Source of the DNA: Symbiodinium natans
Lineage: Eukaryota; Sar; Dinophyceae; Suessiales; Symbiodiniaceae
Assembly: GCA_905221605.1 (NCBI GenBank)
Contig: CAJNDS010001236.1
Span: 302,001-366,000 of the forward strand
Length of the DNA: 64,000 nucleotides
Direction: 5' to 3'
A program made the position numbers and the translations under genes. Below are positions 58,201-64,000 of the stretch, one piece after another; positions within the stretch are counted from its first letter, which is position 1; every line of letters begins with the position of its first letter. Below the pieces are notes generated by a model that was not told the DNA's origin, did not search any database, and was given only the letters and a program-made list of their open reading frames with translations.

Positions 58201-58574
58201 ACACTCTCGCACTCTCACACTCTCACACTCTTACGCACACACACACACACATACACTCACACTCACACACTTACACTCGCACTCTCCCACTCTCACACTC
58301 ACACTCTCTCACACACTCACACTCTCTCACACCCAGGTCACCAGCCCCCCGAACCTGAAGTCCTCAGTCCTCAGTCCCTTACTCCCTCGCTGGCCGTCAC
58401 ACCCCTGTCCAAGTCGTGTTGGGGTTCATTCAAGGGCAAATCATCCGCCAAAGGGCTGCAGTTGTCGAAGTCTTCCCATTGCTGCAGTTGAAAGCTGTCC
58501 TCCTCATCGTAGCGCCTGACCTTCGGCTTCGACATCTCCTGAGCTACGAAGACTTGGATTGAGGCTTTGGCCAC
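55290..58574 (-). CDS. Large multi-exon gene of unknown function
   Basis: Not recognised. Exons in order on the minus strand. About 58535-58405: MSKPKVRRYDEEDSFQLQQW then NCSPLADDLPLNEP. 56885-56706: SGVPLTKSLIKALIKGVPSL then LHNRYCYEGHFEEAAQSSPG (60 codons, GC donor). 56662-about 56385: SSPDFYLAVQSENENPNIVD then CILEGWKNGTGVAGKWHPAF. About 56323-55915: RDQDPDWREKLTAFDSIFGQ through GEVWLASGAVDSVVPGVD. About 55670-55560: VEVVMEETNADGVTQDSRTG then FVGLEKLGAMLAGID. About 55541-55290: KKGHLDVKLAGHDVARP. The second and third exons join in phase. Composition looks like soluble protein with a Thr/Pro linker. The intron after the first exon is the minisatellite at 56940-58335. The start could be upstream of Met 58535, as the frame is open to 58574. 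Confidence 0.6.
56940..57060 (+). repeat. (CA)n microsatellite
   Basis: cacaca runs with cgca and caga interruptions, leading into the octamer array. Confidence 0.95.
57061..57775 (+). repeat. (CACACCTA)n octamer minisatellite
   Basis: About 88 copies of an 8-bp unit with a few 6-bp slips and a patch of cgcaccta variants near 57663-57745. Confidence 0.97.
57776..58335 (+). repeat. (CACACTCT)n minisatellite
   Basis: A second octamer array related to the first (ct replaces cta phrasing), interrupted near 58045-58090 and 58232-58262. Confidence 0.97.
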
Positions 58575-58679
58575 CTGGGGATTTCAGCCAGAAGGCGAAG
58601 CCCCTCAGTCGCCAAAACCACAGGGTCGGGAGACTCAGGTCCGCCACCTGAAGGCTTTGCTCACAAAACCTTACGCCAG

Positions 58680-58822
58680 TTTCTCACACTCTCACACTCT
58701 CACGCGCTCACACTCTCACACACTCACACTCACACGCACTCTCTCACACTCACACCCACACTCACATTGCGCTCACACTCACACTCACACTCACATTCAC
58801 ACTCTCTCTCTCACACACACCG
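58680..58822 (+). repeat. (CACACTCT)n remnant
   Basis: Shorter, degenerate copy of the 58-kb octamer array beyond the first exon of the unknown gene. Confidence 0.9.
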
Positions 58823-59135
58823 TATCCTGGACTCCCTAATTTGCCTCTTTGCTGTCAACATAAACCTCAGAGCCAGTGGCTTCGGCTTTCGGTAAGACTT
58901 TATAAGACTTTGGGCTTAGGCTCGTATCGAGGCGCCTCCTCCAGGATATCGAGGACTTCACTGTGGACTGCGTGCTGGAAGCCGTCGGGGGCTTAGGGTT
59001 TGCGGTGTTTTGTTCCGACCCTCAACTCGGACCCCGTTCCCGCATTGCATGCAGTGCTTCCTCAGTTTGAGACTTCTACAAAGACCCTTTGTTTACGAGG
59101 CGCACACACCCCTTTCAGATGGTACCCGCGATGGT

Positions 59136-59301
59136 GTGGGTGGTGGTGGGGTGGTGGTGGGGTGGTGGTGGGGTGGTGTTGGGGTGGTGGTGGGGTGGTG
59201 GTGGGGTGGTGGTGGGGTGGTGGTGGGGTGGTGGTGGGGTGGTGGTGGGGTGGTGGTGGGGTGGTGGTGGGGTGGTGGTGGGGTGGTGGTGGGGTGGTGG
59301 G
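59136..59301 (+). repeat. (GGTGGTGGGGT)n minisatellite, G-rich
   Basis: About 15 copies of an 11-bp unit with one gtt variant. Runs of four Gs at regular spacing make the plus strand a strong G-quadruplex candidate. Confidence 0.95.
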
Positions 59302-59309
59302 ATTGCCCT

Positions 59310-61060
59310 GCATGTGCGCCGCGCAGCAGGCCCGACTGAGTCCGACCCCGAGTCCTGAACCTTTCTGAGCTGCACGCTTCCGGCGCCGGTGCGTTGCTGT
59401 CGGCGTGGCCACCCTAGATAGCTATAGACTGTGAACCCAGAGCCGCCCAACTCCTGGTGCAGCTCAACAGTTGACAACTTGAGCTTGTAGGAAGCGAAGC
59501 TCGACCCCGCAGGCCTGCACCACCAACCCTGCAAAGCCCTCAACCCTAAACCTGTCGCATCCGAGGATCAGGAGGACCGGTCTGCCTTTAGGGCTGAGGC
59601 CTTGACGACGTTTGAACTCTAAGAAGTTTTGGGATTCCTACATGAGGATCGCTTTTGCGACCGCCTTGCAGGCGAGACATTTCGGGGCAACTGGGTTGTT
59701 TAGAATTAATTCAGAACCGAAGGAAAAGTAGGCTCATGTTCGAGTGGCGGTTCAGCTTCTGGAATTGCCAAGCACTCAGCGACTCCCGAGACCTTTGCCA
59801 CCGTGCAGCAAATCAAAAAATCAGCGATGTCACATAGTCTGTTCGTGGTGCTCAAGACCAAAAGTCCTTATCTCCGAACTCACAAGAGCAGTTCAAGCAG
59901 TATGCCCTGCTTCGGAAACCCAGCTCCCGACTTGTAAGCCATGTGGGCATTTCCAAACATAGGGGGCACCCCTTTTATACCCCGAGTGGAATAGAATCCC
60001 CTCAAGGGACCCCCAAAAAGGGTAGGAGAGGTTTGGGGTTTAGGGTTTAGGGTTTAGGGTTTAAGGTTCGGGCTTAGGGTTTCCTATTTTCGCAATTCCC
60101 CCATGGGCCGGGGCAGGACCTTCGGCGATCTCTCGTCCAGGCTCTGCGGGAGGACGCCCGCTTTGCGGGGAGATACTGTAGGGGTCGGAATATTTATAGT
60201 ATTCCCTTAGGGTCCCTTTAGAATAAAACTGTAATGCCCCCCGGAACCCTGTTCTAATTTTGGAGGCTCCTACAATAGACTGCTGGGCGAAACCGCCCGG
60301 CCTGGAAGTGGTCATAGAAGCTAGCCTGCGCCCAAACAAGCCTCAGCCCCCACCCAGAGCGCAAGAGCGACCAAGGAGAGGAAGACGTGACCTTCTCCAA
60401 GTTGCCATACAGTAGCTACAGCCTTACACCGCGATTCCCCTAAAGCTTGAAAGCCTCAACTTCTGCAAGCTCCGTACCCCGATGAGCAGTTTAAGTCCTT
60501 TGGATATGGAGGCGCAGGTTCGCAAAGAGCTTCTCGGAATTTCGTGCTTTTGCCTCAAGGGGGTTTGGGGTTTAGGGTTTAGGGTTTCGGGTAGTTGTTT
60601 CTGAGTGGGGGCCCGAAACCCGCAGGCAGCCCAGTTTCTGCCGTGCTTATCGGGCGCAGAGCTCGAAGCTCGCGCGGCACCTGTGCCCAGGAAGTGAGCG
60701 GCCCGGAAATCCAGACCTGAGGCAAACTTGAAGGCCCTGAGCCCTCAAGAACCAGCCCGAACTCCCCGGCTCAACGCACAGTCCCCATCACTTTGGAGGA
60801 GAAGGGCATGCAAGCTGTGATCCCTTTTTCCGCCACCCGGCGAGAGGTTGTGGACTGGGGTGCATTGTGTCAAGAATGTAAGAGTGGCGGGAAGAACGCC
60901 TTGTTTAAGCTGCCGTTTAGGGTTTAGGGTTTGGGGAGTAGGGTTTAGGGTTTCGGGTTCGGCTGTTAGATCACTCAGGACCAGCTTTACCCCAAGCCCC
61001 CAGCATAAGTCGTCAAACAGCTCCCTAAAGACCTAGCCCTGATCCCTAAGCTCGAAACTA
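59310..61060. other. No recognised gene; scattered TTTAGGG
   Basis: gggtttagggtttagg runs at about 60036-60061, 60565-60590 and 60914-60955. Open frames are short and motif-free. Confidence 0.45.
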
Positions 61061-61069
61061 AACTCCGAG

Positions 61070-61200
61070 CCCTGAACCCTAAACCCTAAACCCTAAACCC
61101 TAAACCCTAAACCCTAAACCCTAAACCCTAAACCCTAAACCCTAAACCCTAAACCCCAAACCCCAAACCCTAAACCCCAAACCCTAAACCCTAAACCCTC
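61070..61200 (+). repeat. Telomere-type array (CCCTAAA)n
   Basis: About 18 tandem heptamers, the last few as ccccaaa variants. Confidence 0.97.
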
Positions 61201-61299
61201 ACTGCCCACTAGAAGCGCCCCGAGGTGTTCGACCTCAGCCCCCGCAGTCGACTCATTGCGGTGAACGACAGCTGGCCGGTGCTGAAAGAGACCCAACTT

Positions 61300-61740
61300 C
61301 ATGGTTTGGGGTTTAGGGTTTAGGGTTTGGGGTTTGGGGTTTAGGGTTTAGGGTTTTAGGGTTTAGGGTTTGGGTTTGGGGGTTTGGGGTTTGGGGTTTG
61401 GTTCCGGGTTTAGGGTTGAGGATCCAGGAGGTTGGGGGTTTTTCGGGTTGAGGATTTAGGGTTTAGGGTTGAGAGTTTCGGGTTAGGGGTTTAGGATCCA
61501 GAGGTTGGGGGTTTTGGGGTTTTAGGGTTCAGGGTTTAGGATCCAGAGGTTGGGGGTTTTGGGGTTTTGGGGTTTTGGGGTTTTGGGGTGTTGGGGTTTT
61601 GGGGTGTTGGGGTTAAGGGTTTAGTGGTTTTGGTTGGGTTTTGGGGTTTTAGGGTTGAGGGTTTAGGATCCAGAGTTTGGGGTTTGGGGTTCAGGAGTTG
61701 GGATGTAAGGCTCAGGGTCTAGGGTTAAGGTGTCAGGGTG
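61300..61740 (+). repeat. Degenerate TTTAGGG/TTTGGGG array, opposite orientation
   Basis: gggtttagggtttggggttt variants, including tandem ggggtttt words, run opposite to the 61070-61200 array, so the two form a head-to-head inverted arrangement around about 61200-61300. Confidence 0.92.
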
Positions 61741-61883
61741 CCCAAATGAAGTCTAAGCCTACTGTTAAAACACCCTGAAGCCACACCAGAAACTCCAAGT
61801 TCCCCTTTCATGCCCGGAAGGCCTCCCCAAAACCTGCCCTACCAGCCGAGCCCCCCGGCCCATCCCACCCCTCACCGCCACAG

Positions 61884-64000
61884 GAGGAGATGATCGAGGA
61901 GCTCAGCAACGCCACGCTGCCGGCACTCCTGGTGTTCCAGCGCGCCGGCACGCTCTTCAACGAGGTCTCTCTCTCTTGGGTTGGCGAGGGTCTTGTTGAG
62001 GGAGCTGGGGTTCCCTATTCCCTCCGAAGCTTATGGTTTCAGGGCTTAGGGTTATATGGTTTAGTGCTTTCGGGGTTGGAGGTTTACATGAGCATTTCTT
62101 TTCAGCTCCTAAACTCTCCAGACGTCCGTGCCTGAACTTCCGCAAGCCAGGTTTTTTCCTAAGCCCCAAAACCCTAAACCTAAACCCTAAACCCTGAACC
62201 CTAAACCCGAAACCCGAAACCCTAAACTGGCCTGCAGAATAGCCCCAGCAGAGGCTTGGAGGCTTTTTGGCTTTCTTGGGTTTCGATTTTAGGGCCTCTC
62301 TTTCGATTTCTGCTACAATGCATACTGCATCAAGGAGTTTTAGGGGCCTGCAGCTTGTGTGTCTCTGGGAACGCGTGGACCAGAAACCATAAGATAGGGT
62401 TTAGGATCTAGGGTCTAGGGTCTAGGGTTTAGGGTTTAGGGTTTAGGGTTTAGGGTTTAGGGTTTAGGGTTTAGGGTTTAGGGTAACCCCCATCTTTTGG
62501 GCTTCAGAGCTTCGTCGAAGCCCCCTTACCCCACACCCCAACCAAAGCTCAAGGTTGAAAGAACGGTTTAGGGTTTAGGGTTTAGGGGCCCAAGAACCGA
62601 CAAACCCTAGAATTCCAAGCCCCAAACCTCAAAATCCTGAAACCTACAAGCCCAGGCTGGAAATCCTAAAGCCCCAAAGCCCACGAACCCTTTTGTCCCC
62701 CCCCCCCCTCCCCCTACTGCCCAAAGCTTACTGTTGGTGGGAATGAGGGACTGAGGTACCCTGCATCCCCCTATCTCTACACTTTAAGGGATTACATAGG
62801 GTACCCCATTCCCTACCCTATATCCCCCTCTATACCCTTTAAGGGATTGCATAGGGTACCTCGTTCCCTCCTTCCCTACGAACCACAGCAAGAAAGAGCC
62901 CAACGCATGGCCCCGGCATCTTGGCAGGTCGAGGTGGCGCTGAACCCGCCCGCGAGCGTGAAGTCCATGTCCTTCATGACGGGCAAGGCTATTGTCCCTA
63001 AGCCCTAAACCTTACACACCTTACAAACCCTAAACCCTAAACCCTAAACCCTAAACCCTCAACCCTAAACCCTAAACCCGAAACCCTAAACCCTAGACCG
63101 GTTTCGGAGGGTTTCAAGGTCTTCCATAGGATGTTCGAACGTTTTCAGGATGTAGGGCCCTGAGGCTTTCAGATTTTAAAGCGCCGGGTTCCGGCATGCC
63201 TTTCAATCGTCCCTGGTAGGAATATGCGTTCTGATTGGGGGGCTTTAGGGTTGTGGGTTCGTGCGCAGACAGGCATGGTTTTCGTAGCTTTCGTCCCAAT
63301 CTTACGCACCCCTGGTCTAGGGATCAGGGATCAGGAATCTAGGCTTCAGGCTTGGGAGATTTCGCAAGTTCAGGACCGTGCGGCAGTTCTGAGCATTTGT
63401 TAGGGAGGGTTCCCAGAATAACTCTTTACTGTGGTTCTCTAGACTGCTTCTGATGAAGCTTGAGATGGAGTCCTTGGATGTGTGGGTTTAGGCGCTTAGA
63501 TGTCGCGAGGACGCTCCCGGACTGGATCCCGTCTGCTGGAAGGCCTCTTGGGGCAGTTTTCGTGGGACGCCGTTCTCGTCCCAGCTGAGACGGCTGAAGC
63601 CTAGAGCCCTAAAGCTGCTGTCGCCCTTGAACAACCTTGAACACTTCACCCGAACTCTTTAGGGTGGTGTCGGGCGCGCCGTGGTGCGGTCACAACTATG
63701 GTAAGGAAAGTCACGGGTGCCCCTAGCCACAAGCTTCGAAACCGGGCCCAGTATCCATCGAGTTCTTGGCTTCTGCCCGTACTCGAGGTCAGCTGTTGTT
63801 GCCGGGAAGGCCAATCTTTTCGGCCGCCAACAACGTTCAAGCTCCTTAGCCCCGTCTGAAACCTTGTGAGTCAGAATGCCCAAGCCTACCCGAAAGCCCG
63901 AGACCCGCAATTCCTTCCAGGTCGAGGGTTTCGTGGAGGACGCAAACGGGGAGGGTTGCTGGAAGCATCTGGTCTGGCAAGACAAGCCGTACGCGCCCCC
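61884..64000 (+). CDS. Plus-strand gene of unknown function, running off the window
   Basis: Not recognised. Exons: 61884-61964 (27 codons, EEMIEELSNATLPALLVFQR then GTLFNE, GT donor), 62928-62987 (20 codons, VEVALNPPASVKSMSFMTGK, GC donor) and 63921 to the end (VEGFVEDANGEGCWKHLVWQ). All begin after cAG at a G and join in phase 0. Codon use is GC-rich against low-complexity introns. The 963-nt intron 1 holds two telomere-type tracts (near 62160-62225 and 62398-62485). Upstream exons and the C terminus are outside what I can place. Confidence 0.6.
62398..62485 (+). repeat. (TTTAGGG)n tract in an intron
   Basis: About 10 tandem heptamers preceded by ctaggat/ctagggt variants; opposite orientation to the tract at 62160-62225 in the same intron. 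Confidence 0.95.
63006..63096 (+). repeat. (CCCTAAA)n tract just after a GC donor
   Basis: Begins within about 20 bp of the donor at 62988 and runs for about 11 imperfect heptamers. Confidence 0.93.

Noticed and set aside
56773-58491. A 572-codon plus-strand open frame rich in Thr-His-Leu
   Set aside because: It is a read-through of the (CACACCTA)n/(CACACTCT)n minisatellite; flanking exons are on the other strand.

Overview
The window reads as nuclear DNA of a dinoflagellate (Symbiodiniaceae/Polarella-like at a guess). Four things point there. Genes are broken into short exons that can be rejoined in frame only if many introns start with GC or GA instead of GT, nearly all ending AG before a G. 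At least seven neighbouring genes in the left part lie on the same (minus) strand. The proteins are eukaryotic. The telomere-type heptamer CCCTAAA/TTTAGGG is scattered through the right part. No bacterial operon, rRNA, tRNA or CRISPR was seen.

Left part (about 0.4-29.5 kb): a one-way minus-strand gene cluster. In transcription order it holds a multi-exon protein with tryptophan-centred helical repeats resembling SFI1 (29.5-24.4 kb, with an internal duplication of about 2.2 kb); unassigned exons (23-22 kb); a SET-domain (SMYD-like) protein (20.7-15.1 kb); a glutathione peroxidase reconstructed end to end, with an in-frame TGA at the catalytic position (probable selenocysteine) and a myristoylation-type N terminus (14.66-12.57 kb); a small coiled-coil protein (12.45-11.84 kb); a PDK1-like AGC kinase (10.6-8.1 kb or beyond); a TKL/receptor-like kinase (5.4-3.5 kb); and a 2OG-Fe(II) dioxygenase reconstructed end to end (1.64-0.43 kb).

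Right part (about 29.8-64 kb): subtelomere-like. Telomeric heptamers occur in both orientations, singly and as arrays, beside perfect hairpins, satellites (an 81-bp unit with an embedded palindrome; a 783-bp perfect tandem duplication; 185-bp, 15-bp and 8-bp repeats) and homopolymer tracts. Genes persist inside it: phosphatase-like exons (36.2-37.0 kb, plus), a Gln/His-repeat coiled-coil gene (44.5-45.7 kb, plus), an intronless tyrosine recombinase (49.9-50.6 kb, plus), a set of minus-strand exons of unknown function (58.6-51.8 kb) whose first intron is a 1.4-kb minisatellite, and a plus-strand gene running off the right end.

Peroxidase, SET protein, kinases and dioxygenase are housekeeping or signalling types with no evident joint pathway. 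The unusual content is the selenocysteine-type peroxidase, the GC/GA splice sites, the covarying hairpin family and the telomere-repeat-laden gene space. All exon joins are by eye and have no transcript support.
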